A stretch of 64,000 nucleotides of DNA from the NCBI RefSeq assembly GCF_030580675.1, contig NZ_JAUQUB010000002.1, positions 186,001 to 250,000 of the forward strand, given 5' to 3'. Shown one piece after another: positions 7,607-16,876 of the stretch. This stretch comes from Antiquaquibacter soli (GTDB lineage Bacteria; Actinomycetota; Actinomycetes; Actinomycetales; Microbacteriaceae). Within the stretch, counting starts at the first letter, position 1. Each line of letters begins with the position of its first letter. Under the pieces are notes generated by a model. The model did no database searches and had not been told where the DNA came from. It worked only from the letters and a program-made list of their open reading frames with translations. Both the position numbers and the translations under genes were made by a program.

Positions 7607-9907
7607 ATGGCTGAACTCCTCTACCGCCTTGGTTCGTTCGCTGCGCGTCGCGCCTGGGTCGTGCTCGGCGCGTGGGCGGCCGCGCTCGCGCTCGCCGTCG
7701 GCGGCTTCCTCGTCGGCTTCGGGGGCATCGTCACGAACTTCGACATCCCGAACACGGCGTCGTCGAAGGTGATCGCGGAGCTCGAGGAGAAGCTGCCCGA
7801 CTACTCGGGCGCAGCCGGCACCGTCGTCTTCCACGCGACGGATGGCCCGCTCACCGACGCTCAGCGCGCGGCGATCAGCGGCCTCGTCGACTCCGCCGGC
7901 GACCTGCCGAACGTCTCCCAGGTCGTCGACCCGTTCACCACCACCGCCGATCGGGAGGCACAGCTCGAGCAGCTCGCCGCCGGGCAGGCCCAGCTGGATG
8001 CCGCGGCCGCCCAGCTCGACGCGGTCGGGATGCCCCACCCGCCCGAGCTCGAGGCGCAGGCCGAGCAGCTCGCTCTCGGTGCCGAGCTCGCCGAGCTGGC
8101 CGCGCCGATCCGCCTCGTCTCCGACGACGGCTCCACCGCCGTCGTGAACGTCGCCTTCGACGTGACCCGGCTCGAGCTGCCGGACGAGTCGAAGCGGGCC
8201 GTCGTCGAGCACTTCGAGTCGGAGCCCATCGAGGGCGTGGAGGTCGGGTTCTCGACGGAGATCGCGCAGGGCATCCCGCAGATCTTCGGTGTCGGCGAGG
8301 CGATCGGACTGCTCATCGCCGGCGTCGTGTTGCTGGTCGTGCTCGGGTCGCTGCTCGCGGCGGTGTTCCCGATCATCACCGCCGTGACCGGAGTGGCGAT
8401 CGGGGTGCTCGCCTCCCTCTCCTTCTCGGGCATCGTCGAGATGGCCTCCGCGACACCGGTGTTGGGTGTCATGCTCGGTCTCGCGGTCGGCATCGACTAC
8501 TCGCTCTTCATCATCAACCGGCACCGGCGGCAGCTGCGCGAGGGCGCCGACGTCCTGGAGTCGATCGCCCTCGCGAACGGCACCGCGGGCAACGCCGTGC
8601 TGTTCGCCGGCTCGACCGTGATCGTCGCGCTCCTCGCGCTGACGGTCACGGGCATCCCGTTCCTCGGCGTGATGGGCGTCGTCGGCGCCGTGTGCGTGCT
8701 CGTTGCCGTGCTGCTCGCGGTGACGCTCACGCCGGCGCTGCTCGGACTCGCCGGGGCGCGGCCGCTGAGCAAGCGAGCCGCCGCGACGCCGGTCGCGGCA
8801 CCCGTCGTGAAGCAGCAGTCGATCCTGCGATCGCTCGTCACCATCGCGGTCACCGTCGCCGCGCTCGTCGCGGTCGCGCTGCCCGCCGCGTCGATGCGGC
8901 TCGGGCTCCCGGATGGCTCGTCCGAGCCGGTCGACTCGGCGTCGTACCGCGCCTACGTGCTCACCGCCGACGCCTTCGGGGAGGGGGCCAACAGCACCCT
9001 GCTCGTCACGGCGGACCTGCCCGCGGGGATCGTTGACGACGACCTCCTCGGTGTGCAGGCCGAGATCGCGCGGACGATCGCCGAGCAGGACGACGTCGTC
9101 GCGGTCGCGCCGATCGCCGTCTCCGACGACAACCGCCTCGCGGCGTTCCAGGTCGTGCCGGAGGAGGGTCCGAACAGCGAGTCCACCGATCGGCTCGTGC
9201 GCGAGCTGCGCGCGCTGCCCCCGATCGACGGCGACATCCAGCTCGGCGTCGCGGGCCAGTCCGCGATCAACATCGACATCTCCGAGAGCCTCGCGGACGT
9301 GCTGCCCCTGTACCTCTCGGTCGTCGTGGGGCTATCGCTGATCATCATGATCGTCGTGTTCCGGTCGCTGCTCGTTCCCCTCATCGCGACGGGAGGGTTC
9401 ATCCTGTCGCTCCTCGCGACGTACGGCGCGCTCGTCGCCGTCTTCCAGTGGGGATGGCTCGCCCCGGTGTTCGGCATCCACTCGACCGGCCCGATCCTGA
9501 GTTTCCTGCCGGTGCTGCTCGTTGGCATCCTGTTCGGTCTCGCGATGGACTACCAGCTCTTCCTCGCGACGGGAATGCGGGAGGCGTTCGTGCACGGATC
9601 GCCCGCGCGGCTCGCGGTCGCTCAGGGATTCCGTGCGGGTCGAGCCGTCGTCATTGCGGCGGGCGCCATCATGGTCGCCGTGTTCGGCGGGTTCATCTTC
9701 TCCGAGTCCGTGCTCGTGCGCGCGCTCGGCTTCGGCCTCGCCTTCGGGGTACTCGTCGATGCCTTCGTCGTGCGGATGCTGCTCATGCCCGCCGTCATGA
9801 CGCTGCTCGGCCGCTCGGCGTGGTGGATCCCGCGGTGGCTCGACCGCGTGCTGCCCAACGTCGACGTGGAGGGGGCGGCGCTCGAGCGGCGGCACGCGCT
9901 GCATTGA
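7607..9907 (+). CDS. MMPL/RND family transporter
   Basis: A 766-residue inner-membrane protein of the actinobacterial MMPL class. It shows the internal duplication expected: one membrane helix near residues 20-42, an extracytoplasmic loop to about residue 215, a 5-6 helix bundle, then a second copy of the same plan. GLAVGIDYSLFIINRHR in the first half and GLAMDYQLFLATGMREA in the second are the proton-relay TM4/TM10 motifs carrying the key Asp and Tyr. The first loop contains an Ala/Gln-rich segment (about residues 118-165) that is probably a coiled coil. Likely a drug or lipid exporter under control of the adjacent TetR; the substrate is unknown. Confidence 0.93.
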   Translation: MAELLYRLGSFAARRAWVVLGAWAAALALAVGGFLVGFGGIVTNFDIPNTASSKVIAELEEKLPDYSGAAGTVVFHATDGPLTDAQRAAISGLVDSAGDLPNVSQVVDPFTTTADREAQLEQLAAGQAQLDAAAAQLDAVGMPHPPELEAQAEQLALGAELAELAAPIRLVSDDGSTAVVNVAFDVTRLELPDESKRAVVEHFESEPIEGVEVGFSTEIAQGIPQIFGVGEAIGLLIAGVVLLVVLGSLLAAVFPIITAVTGVAIGVLASLSFSGIVEMASATPVLGVMLGLAVGIDYSLFIINRHRRQLREGADVLESIALANGTAGNAVLFAGSTVIVALLALTVTGIPFLGVMGVVGAVCVLVAVLLAVTLTPALLGLAGARPLSKRAAATPVAAPVVKQQSILRSLVTIAVTVAALVAVALPAASMRLGLPDGSSEPVDSASYRAYVLTADAFGEGANSTLLVTADLPAGIVDDDLLGVQAEIARTIAEQDDVVAVAPIAVSDDNRLAAFQVVPEEGPNSESTDRLVRELRALPPIDGDIQLGVAGQSAINIDISESLADVLPLYLSVVVGLSLIIMIVVFRSLLVPLIATGGFILSLLATYGALVAVFQWGWLAPVFGIHSTGPILSFLPVLLVGILFGLAMDYQLFLATGMREAFVHGSPARLAVAQGFRAGRAVVIAAGAIMVAVFGGFIFSESVLVRALGFGLAFGVLVDAFVVRMLLMPAVMTLLGRSAWWIPRWLDRVLPNVDVEGAALERRHALH

Positions 9908-9918
9908 GCATCCCGCAG

Positions 9919-11070
9919 CTAGAGGAGGGGCCGCAGCGCCTCGTAGATCGGCGGCATGGCGTCCACGATGTCGAGCCGGTTGCGGCAGTAGCCGATGCCG
10001 ACGCGGAAGGTCAGATCGCCGAAACCGGCCTGGCCTCCGGCGCCGCCGTGCCCGAGGAAGCTCGGCGACAAGTGCGGGACCCCCGGCGACGCGACCTGCA
10101 CCCCCGCGCCCCAAGCGGGGTAGGGCGCAGCGGCACCGAAGACAGCAGCGCCCGAGCTGCGGACCCGCAGCAGCGCCTCGATCGCCTCATCGCTCAGCAG
10201 CCGGTGGCCGAGTGTCGGGGTCACCACGGCCGACCAGATGCGTGCGACCGCGGACGCCGTGCCGAGCGCTGTGGCGGCGGGAAGCCCCGCGCTCGCGACA
10301 GCGGGGTCGTTGAAGCCCCGGTCTCCGACGACGAGGGCGGGTGGGAACGATCCGCCGAGAGTGAGGGCGCGCAGCGCCCAGTCCGTCTCCGAGGTGCCGT
10401 CGCCGACCGCGAGACGGTCCCATTCGGGTGAGGTTGTGAGGCGGGTGCGGCGGGCGAGCATCCCCTTGTCGGCGGCGAAGGAGACGTCGGCCCCGAGCGG
10501 GGCCGCGATCTCCTCGTCGAAGACCTCGATGAGGGTACGCCCGGTCGTGCGCCACACGATCTCATCGGCGATGGTGCCGTAGGTGAGCGCGTGGTACGAG
10601 TAGGCCTCGCCGGGCGCCCAGAGTGGTTCCTGAGCGGCGAGTCGAGCCGCCCACGAGCGGGTGTCGGCGAGATCGGACAGCTCGAGGTCGTCGCGCGGTG
10701 CCGAGACGCCCGCCCGGTGCGCGAGCGCGTCGCCGATCGACACGGCTCCCTTGCCGTGGGCGCCGAACTCGGGCCAGACCGAGGCGATCGGGGCATCGAG
10801 GTCGAGGAGCCCGGCATCCACGAGCCGGCCGATGACGATCGCGCTGAGGCCCTTCGACACCGAGAACATCGCGCTGACCGTGTCGGCGGACCATTCGGTG
10901 CGAGCCTCGGCGTCCGCGAGACCCGCCCAGACGTTGACGACCTCGCGGCCGTCGATCCAGAGCGAGAGCGCTGCGCCGGAGGGCTCGGGCGAGATGCCTG
11001 TCAGGAACGCGTCGATGACGGGCTCGAAGCCGGTCTCGACGTGGCCGGTGGCGGTGCGGGTCTGGGTCAT
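9919..11070 (-). CDS. Serine hydrolase of the beta-lactamase / class C fold (EstB-like)
   Basis: A 383-residue protein without a signal peptide. Ser70-x-x-Lys73 in MFSVSKGLSA is the catalytic pair and Tyr159 in YSYHALTYG is the expected general base. HGGAGGQAGFGD near the C-terminus takes the place of the KTG box. This pattern fits family VIII carboxylesterases and related peptidases rather than true cephalosporinases. The start at 11070 has GGAG nicely placed; an upstream codon at 11154 would run through the sugar-operon promoter. Transcribed divergently from the rhamnoside operon. The physiological ester or amide substrate is unknown. Confidence 0.88.
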   Translation of the reverse strand: MTQTRTATGHVETGFEPVIDAFLTGISPEPSGAALSLWIDGREVVNVWAGLADAEARTEWSADTVSAMFSVSKGLSAIVIGRLVDAGLLDLDAPIASVWPEFGAHGKGAVSIGDALAHRAGVSAPRDDLELSDLADTRSWAARLAAQEPLWAPGEAYSYHALTYGTIADEIVWRTTGRTLIEVFDEEIAAPLGADVSFAADKGMLARRTRLTTSPEWDRLAVGDGTSETDWALRALTLGGSFPPALVVGDRGFNDPAVASAGLPAATALGTASAVARIWSAVVTPTLGHRLLSDEAIEALLRVRSSGAAVFGAAAPYPAWGAGVQVASPGVPHLSPSFLGHGGAGGQAGFGDLTFRVGIGYCRNRLDIVDAMPPIYEALRPLL

Positions 11071-11128
11071 CGGTGCTCTCCATCGAACGAGTCGCTTGCA
11101 CTGCGACGATACATCTGGCATGTTGTGT

Positions 11129-11152
11129 GGAACGTTCTCCGTAGAACGTTGC
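11129..11152. promoter_or_regulatory. Paired LacI-type palindromes upstream of the rhamnoside operon
   Basis: The region holds GGAACGTTCT and, 14 bases later, AGAACGTTGC, both centred on CG like LacI-family operators. Together they also form a perfect 8-base inverted repeat (AACGTTCT / AGAACGTT, 11131-11138 and 11143-11150). A -10-like TAATCT follows at 11155-11160. The site is 46 bases before the binding-protein start, and the operon ends with its own LacI gene, so autoregulated repression is the obvious reading. Confidence 0.65.
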
Positions 11153-11197
11153 ACTAATCTAACGTGTACTGCGATCTGAACCCAATGGAGGGCTCAC

Positions 11198-12487
11198 ATG
11201 AAATCCACGTCCCTCGCGGCGGCCACAACGGTGGTCGTCCTCGCGGCCTCCCTCGCCGCGTGCTCCGCTCCCGGCGGCGGCGACGACGCCGCCGCGTCAT
11301 CCATCACCATCTGGCACAACTCGGCCGACTCCCCGGCAGTGCTCGACCTCTACGAGCGGTTCGAGGCCGAGACCGGGATCGCCGTCGAGCTCGTCGACAT
11401 CCCCTCGGACGCCTTCGAGTCGACAACGACGACGAAGTGGGCGACGGGCGACCGGCCGGACATCCTCGAGTACCACCCCGTGAAGTCGGCGCTCCTGCCC
11501 CTCAACCCCGCCGCGAACATGCAGGACCTCAGCGACCTGCCGTTCGTCGAGAAGTCGGGCGATCTGTACCCGGCGATGGGAACGGTCGACGGCGTCGTGT
11601 ACGCGGCGATCACCGGCTTCCCCTCGATCTTCGGGGTGTACTACAACAAGCAGGTGCTCGCCGACGCGGGCCTCGAGCCCCCGACGAGCTTTGAGGACCT
11701 CCAGTCGATCTGCGACGGGCTCGCCGGGTCCGGAGTCGCCCCGATCTACGAGTCCGGGGGCAGCGCCTGGCCGACCCAGATCCTGCCGCTGCTCTACGGC
11801 TCCGAGTTCAACGCGGGCGACGAGTACGGCAGCGCGGTCGCGGCGAACGAGCGACCGCTCACCGAACCCGACGGCCCGTTCGTGAAGGGCCTCGAGGCGT
11901 ACGCGAGCCTGCGTGACAACGGCTGCTTCAACGCCGACGCCACGTCCGGCACCTTCGAGAACGCGATCACCGCGGTCTACGACGGCACCGCAGCCCTCAC
12001 CGCCCTGCACTCGGACGTCTACGCGAGTTTCCTCGCGGCGGCCGGCGATGACGCGGCTCTCCTCGACGAGACCGTCGGGTTCGTCCCGGTCTCGGCCACC
12101 GAGCCGGTCGTCGCCTATGCGGGCGGACCGATCGGCACGTTCTATGCGCCGAAGACTGGGGATGCCGCGCGCGAGGCCGCGGCGATCCAGTTCATCGAGT
12201 TCGCCACGGGCGCCGGCTACCAGGACCTCGTCGATGCGGGACCGGCATTCCCGGTGATCGACGGCGTCACGACGCCCGACGACTTCTCGGAGCTGCAGCT
12301 CGCCTTCAAGGCGGCGTACGACGACGGTGCCGCGGTCGCGTTCAACTCGAACATCGCCGGGTTCGGCGGGTTTGCGACGGAGACCACGAAGCTCCTCGCG
12401 GGCCAGACGACGCCCGCCGAAGCAGCGGACAGCATGCAGGCACAGGTAGAGCAGGCATCGAAGGCGGCGGGCCTGCCCGGATGGTGA
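11198..12487 (+). CDS. ABC transporter sugar-binding lipoprotein
   Basis: A 429-residue family-1 extracellular solute-binding protein. The signal peptide ends in the lipobox SLAACS, so Cys22-type lipid anchoring to the membrane is expected. The mature part starts with SITIWHNSADSPAVLDLYERF, typical of carbohydrate-binding members of this family. A strong ribosome binding site (GGAGGG) precedes the ATG. The stop overlaps the first permease start by 7 bases. Given the downstream rhamnosidase, it probably captures a rhamnose-containing glycoside or oligosaccharide. Confidence 0.93.
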   Translation: MKSTSLAAATTVVVLAASLAACSAPGGGDDAAASSITIWHNSADSPAVLDLYERFEAETGIAVELVDIPSDAFESTTTTKWATGDRPDILEYHPVKSALLPLNPAANMQDLSDLPFVEKSGDLYPAMGTVDGVVYAAITGFPSIFGVYYNKQVLADAGLEPPTSFEDLQSICDGLAGSGVAPIYESGGSAWPTQILPLLYGSEFNAGDEYGSAVAANERPLTEPDGPFVKGLEAYASLRDNGCFNADATSGTFENAITAVYDGTAALTALHSDVYASFLAAAGDDAALLDETVGFVPVSATEPVVAYAGGPIGTFYAPKTGDAAREAAAIQFIEFATGAGYQDLVDAGPAFPVIDGVTTPDDFSELQLAFKAAYDDGAAVAFNSNIAGFGGFATETTKLLAGQTTPAEAADSMQAQVEQASKAAGLPGW

Positions 12488-13419
12488 TCTCCTCGTCGAC
12501 CGCCCCCGTGGTGACCGGCACCGGCTCCCGTCGCGCTCCGGCGCGGCGGGGGCCGTCCCGCCTGCTCCGCACGAGGTGGTTCTGGTTCGCGGCGCCGTCG
12601 CTGGTACTCGTCCTTGTCTTCTTCGTCGTCCCGTTCGTGCTCAACGTGCCCTTCGCGTTCTCGTCGTGGTCGGGCTACACCGACGTCATTTCGTTCGTCG
12701 GGATCGACAACTTCGCCGTGATGTGGGAGCGGGGCATCCTGCCGAACGCCCTTCTGGTCACAGTGATCTACGCGGTCATCGCGATGACCGTTCAGAACGT
12801 GGTGAGCATCTCGCTCGCCCTCGCCCTGCGGGACACCAACCGCGTCAACTCGTTCTTCCGCTCGGTGTTCTTCCTGCCCGTGCTGTTCTCGCCGCTCGCC
12901 GCCGGCTACATCTGGCGCGCCATCGTGAGCTCCGACGGTCCCGTCAACTCGGTCATCGGGTGGTTCTCGCCCGGATTCGACTTCGCGTGGCTCGGCAATC
13001 CCGCCACCGCTCTGTTCACGGTCGCGTTCGTCGACGCGTGGAAGTGGTGCGGCATCGCAACCCTCGTCTACATCGCCGGTCTCAACTCGATACCCCAGTC
13101 GATGCTCGAGGCGGCGTCCCTCGACGGGGCGGGAGCATGGCAGCGCTTCTGGCGAGTCGTCTTCCCGTTGCTCGCGCCTGCGTTCACGTTCAACATCGTC
13201 ACCACGCTCATCGGCGCCCTCTCGGCCTACGACGTCGTGGCCTCGACGACCGGCGGTGGCCCCGGCATCAGCACCGTGACCCTCAACATGGCCGCGGTCC
13301 AGCAGTTCGGGCTCTCCTACTTCGGTACCGCGAGCTCGCTCAACCTGTCCGTCACCGTGCTCGTCGTGGTGATCGCCGTTCCGCTCGTGGCGTGGCTGCG
13401 CAAGCGGGAGGTGGCGTGA
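12481..13419 (+). CDS. ABC sugar transporter permease (MalF/UgpA type)
   Basis: A 312-residue membrane protein with a cytoplasmic basic N-terminus and six predicted helices (first at about residues 38-60). The EAA loop reads MLEAASLDGAGAWQRFWRVVFP, in which EAASLDGA..F is the contact site for the ATPase. It overlaps both neighbours (7 bases with the binding protein, TGATG with the next permease). It pairs with the second permease to form the channel. No ATPase gene is in the operon; such actinobacterial importers usually share a multi-use MsiK-like ATPase encoded elsewhere. Confidence 0.92.
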   Translation: MVISSSTAPVVTGTGSRRAPARRGPSRLLRTRWFWFAAPSLVLVLVFFVVPFVLNVPFAFSSWSGYTDVISFVGIDNFAVMWERGILPNALLVTVIYAVIAMTVQNVVSISLALALRDTNRVNSFFRSVFFLPVLFSPLAAGYIWRAIVSSDGPVNSVIGWFSPGFDFAWLGNPATALFTVAFVDAWKWCGIATLVYIAGLNSIPQSMLEAASLDGAGAWQRFWRVVFPLLAPAFTFNIVTTLIGALSAYDVVASTTGGGPGISTVTLNMAAVQQFGLSYFGTASSLNLSVTVLVVVIAVPLVAWLRKREVA

Positions 13420-14282
13420 TGAGCGCCGTGACGGCAGCGTCGGCGCGCCGGCGGATGGTACGGATGCCGGGCATCCTCAAGTACTCCCTCATCGCGCTGT
13501 TCGCCGTGCCGTGGGTGGGCGTGCCGCTGTGGCTCATGGTCGTCAACTCGTTCAAGACCCAGGGCGAGGCAGCCGAGCTCTCTCTCGCGCTGCCCGAGCA
13601 GTGGGCGATCGTGGAGAACTTCTCCGCGGTCATCACGCAGGGCAACTACCTCACGGGGCTCCGCAACAGCCTCCTCGTCGCCGTGCCGACGATCATCGTC
13701 GTGCTCCTGCTCGGCTCGGCGGCCGCGTGGGCCTACGCACGCACCACGAGCCGCTCGTTCCAGTTCTTCTTCTACGTGACGAGCCTGTCGATCCTGCTGC
13801 CGCCCGCGGTCATCCCGACCATCTACGTGCTCACAACCCTCCAGCTCGACGGCTCGGTCGCGGGCTACGCGCTCATGATGATGGGTACCCGAATGGGCCT
13901 CGTCGTGTTCCTCATCACCGGGTTCGTGCGGAGCCTGCCGCTCGAACTCGAGGAGGCCGCGGCGATCGACGGGGCATCGCGGTTACGCATCTTCTTCTCG
14001 CTCATGCTGCCGCTGCTGCGGCCGGTGCTGTTCGTGGGGGGAGTGCTGCTGGTCATCACCGTGTGGAACGACTTCTTCTTCGGCGTGCTCCTGCTCAAGA
14101 CCTCGGCCAATGCGACGCTGCCCCTCACCCTCTACTCGTTCGCGTCGGCCTCGACGACGTCGCTGCGGTGGAACCTCGTCTTCGCCCACGTCATCATGAC
14201 GAGCCTGCCGCTCGTGATCACCTACCTGCTCGCACAACGGCAGGTGCTCGCCGGGCTCACCGAGGGCGGGCTCAAGGGATGA
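13419..14282 (+). CDS. ABC sugar transporter permease (MalG/UgpE type)
   Basis: A 287-residue inner-membrane protein. The start ATG overlaps the previous stop (TGATG). Six helices are predicted. The EAA motif LELEEAAAIDGASRLRIFF and the conserved PWVGVPLWLMVVNSFK N-terminal segment are typical of the second permease of sugar importers. The stop overlaps the rhamnosidase start (ATGA), so it is co-translated with both neighbours. Partner of the preceding permease. Confidence 0.92.
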   Translation: MSAVTAASARRRMVRMPGILKYSLIALFAVPWVGVPLWLMVVNSFKTQGEAAELSLALPEQWAIVENFSAVITQGNYLTGLRNSLLVAVPTIIVVLLLGSAAAWAYARTTSRSFQFFFYVTSLSILLPPAVIPTIYVLTTLQLDGSVAGYALMMMGTRMGLVVFLITGFVRSLPLELEEAAAIDGASRLRIFFSLMLPLLRPVLFVGGVLLVITVWNDFFFGVLLLKTSANATLPLTLYSFASASTTSLRWNLVFAHVIMTSLPLVITYLLAQRQVLAGLTEGGLKG

Positions 14283-16876
14283 CCGGACTCGCCCCGGGGC
14301 CGGTGCGGTTCGAGCACCTCGGCGCGGATGTCGTGGGCATCGGCCGCGATCGGCCGCGCCTGTCGTGGGACCTCCCGCTCGGGCTGAGGCAGTCGGTCTC
14401 CGAGCTGCGCATCGGCGACCGAGTCTTCGCCGGCGACGACTCGCGGGTGCTCGTCGCATGGCCGGACGCGCCGCTGGCCTCCCGCGAGCGCCGCACGGTG
14501 CAGGTGCGGGTGCGGGATGCTGCCTCCCCCTGGTCCCCCTGGAGCGAGCCGTCCGTGGTGGAGGCCGCCCTGCTCGAGCCGCACGACTGGGTCGCGCGGT
14601 GGGTCGCGCCCGCGGGCGCCGGACGAGACGACCCCCTCCCGCTCTTCCGCAGCCCGCGGTTCACGGTGCGCGCGGGTCTCGAGCGGGCTCGCATCCACGC
14701 CACCGCGCACGGTGTGTACGAGCTCGACATCGACGAGGTCCGCGTCGGCGACCGGTTGCTCGCACCCGGCTGGCAGAGCTACCGCCATCGGCTCGAGTTC
14801 CAGACGTACGACGTGACCGGGCAACTCCCCGCGGGGGAGCACGTGCTGGGCGCGATGCTCGGCGACGGGTGGTGGCGGGGGCGACTCGGCTTCCCGCTCA
14901 TCGTGCGGCCCGACGTGTACGGCAGCGGGCTCGCCCTGCTCGCCCAGCTCGAGCTGGAGTACGCGGACGGAAGCCGCGAGGTCGTATCGACGGGAGCCGA
15001 CTGGTCGTGGGCGGAGGGACCGATAATCTCCTCCGACCTGTACGACGGCGAGCATCACGACGCGCGCCGCGAGCCTCGCGACTGGTCGCCTGTCGCGCTG
15101 CCCATCGTTGATCCCGTGCCGCTGGTCGCGGCTCCGGATCCGCCGGTGCGCGTGACGGAGGTGCTCGAGCCGGTCGCGACACTCCGGTCGCCGTCAGGCG
15201 CCCTCCTGCTGGACTTCGGGCAGAACCTCGTCGGCCGACCCCGTATCCGCGTGCAGGGGCGAGCCGGCGACGAGGTCGTGCTGCGCCATGCGGAGGTGCT
15301 CGAGCACGGCGAGCTCGGAACGCGGCCGCTTCGCACTGCGAAGGCGACCGACCGGTACATCCTCGGTGCCGACGGCGAGCAGGAGTGGGCGCCGCGCTTC
15401 ACGTACCACGGCTTCCGGTTCGTCGAGGTCGCGCAGTGGCCGGGGTCCCCGCGTCCGGGCGACATCGTGGCGGAAGTTGTGCACTCCGACTTGGAGCGCA
15501 CGGGGTGGTTCGAGACCGATGACGCGCTCCTGAACCGCTTGCACGAGAACGTGCTGTGGAGCACCCGCGGCAACTTCGTCGATATCCCGACCGACTGCCC
15601 CCAGCGCGACGAGCGCCTCGGGTGGACGGGCGACATCGCCGTGTTCGCGCCGACGGCGGCGTTCCTCTTCGAGGTCGGCGGGTTCCTGGAGTCGTGGCTC
15701 GCCGATCTGCGACTCGAGCAGCGACCGGATGGCACGGTGCCGTTCTTCGTCCCCGAGCTCGAGCTCCCCGCCGAACTCGCCCACCTTCCGGGGCTCGCGC
15801 TGGCCCCAACGGCGGTGTGGGGGGATGCGGCCGTCACGGTGCCGATGGCCCTGTTCGACCGCTCTGGCGACGTCGGGCTGCTCGCGCGGCAGTACGACAG
15901 CATGCGCGCGTGGGTGGATCGGGTTCTGGAGCTCGCGGGCCGGAGCGGGGTGTGGGACGAGGGCTTCCAGTTCGGGGACTGGCTCGACCCATCGGCTCCG
16001 CCGGAGCATCCGTCGCAGGCCATGACCGAGACCGCGCTCGTCGCGACCGCCTCGCTCGCGCGATCCGCTCGGCTGCTCGCCCGGGCCGCATCGCTCCTCG
16101 GCCGCACCGACGACGAGCGGCGCTACCAGAGCGAGGCCGACCGCGTGGGGACGGCCTTCCGCGAGCGGTTCTGGCGCGGTGACCGCGCCACGAGCGACAC
16201 CCAGACCGCCTACGCGATCGCGATCGAGTGGGACCTGCTGAACGGTGCCGACCTCGCCGCCGCGGGGGATCGACTCGCGGAACTCGTCCGCGCGAACGGC
16301 CACCGGATCGGCACCGGCTTCGTCGGAACCTCGCTCATCCTCGACGCGCTCACGACCGCCGGATACCGGGACGACGCGTACCGCCTCCTGCAGCAGACCG
16401 AGGCCCCCTCGTGGCTGTACACCGTGCGCATGGGCGGCACCACGATCTGGGAACGCTGGGACTCCCTCCTGCCCGACGGCAGCGTGAACCCCGGCGAGAT
16501 GACCTCGTTCAACCACTACGCCCTCGGCGCGGTCGCCGACTGGATGCACCGGACGATCGGCGGCCTCGCTCCCGCCGCGCCCGGCTACCGCGAGGTGCGG
16601 ATCGCGCCGCGACCCGGCGGCGGGGTGACCCGGGCTCGCACAGCGCACCGCAGCCCGTACGGCCTCATCGAGGTGGCATGGTGGCTCGAGGGGGAGCGCC
16701 TGCACGTGGATGCCTCGCTGCCTGCGGGGATCACGGGCATCCTGGACCTGGGCGACGGCGAGGATCGCGTGACTGGTGTCGTCTCGCGGTCGACGAGCTG
16801 GCCGCTCGAGGGGACCGAGTCTGCGATCATGGCGTATTCGGATTCGGCGGCGCGGACGGGAGGCCAGGATGACTGA
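14279..16876 (+). CDS. Alpha-L-rhamnosidase, GH78 family
   Basis: An 865-residue glycoside hydrolase that removes terminal alpha-L-rhamnose. No signal peptide, so it acts on imported rhamnosides in the cytosol. N-terminal beta-sandwich domains (about residues 1-390) precede the (alpha/alpha)6 catalytic barrel. DCPQRDERLGWTGD is the GH78 hallmark and holds catalytic-site acids. VRMGGTTIWERWDSLLPDG and MTSFNHYALGAVADW are also diagnostic, and a C-terminal beta domain closes the protein. The ATG overlaps the permease stop (ATGA); an earlier in-frame extension would run inside the permease gene. The stop overlaps the lacI gene by 8 bases. Confidence 0.96.
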   Translation: MTGLAPGPVRFEHLGADVVGIGRDRPRLSWDLPLGLRQSVSELRIGDRVFAGDDSRVLVAWPDAPLASRERRTVQVRVRDAASPWSPWSEPSVVEAALLEPHDWVARWVAPAGAGRDDPLPLFRSPRFTVRAGLERARIHATAHGVYELDIDEVRVGDRLLAPGWQSYRHRLEFQTYDVTGQLPAGEHVLGAMLGDGWWRGRLGFPLIVRPDVYGSGLALLAQLELEYADGSREVVSTGADWSWAEGPIISSDLYDGEHHDARREPRDWSPVALPIVDPVPLVAAPDPPVRVTEVLEPVATLRSPSGALLLDFGQNLVGRPRIRVQGRAGDEVVLRHAEVLEHGELGTRPLRTAKATDRYILGADGEQEWAPRFTYHGFRFVEVAQWPGSPRPGDIVAEVVHSDLERTGWFETDDALLNRLHENVLWSTRGNFVDIPTDCPQRDERLGWTGDIAVFAPTAAFLFEVGGFLESWLADLRLEQRPDGTVPFFVPELELPAELAHLPGLALAPTAVWGDAAVTVPMALFDRSGDVGLLARQYDSMRAWVDRVLELAGRSGVWDEGFQFGDWLDPSAPPEHPSQAMTETALVATASLARSARLLARAASLLGRTDDERRYQSEADRVGTAFRERFWRGDRATSDTQTAYAIAIEWDLLNGADLAAAGDRLAELVRANGHRIGTGFVGTSLILDALTTAGYRDDAYRLLQQTEAPSWLYTVRMGGTTIWERWDSLLPDGSVNPGEMTSFNHYALGAVADWMHRTIGGLAPAAPGYREVRIAPRPGGGVTRARTAHRSPYGLIEVAWWLEGERLHVDASLPAGITGILDLGDGEDRVTGVVSRSTSWPLEGTESAIMAYSDSAARTGGQDD

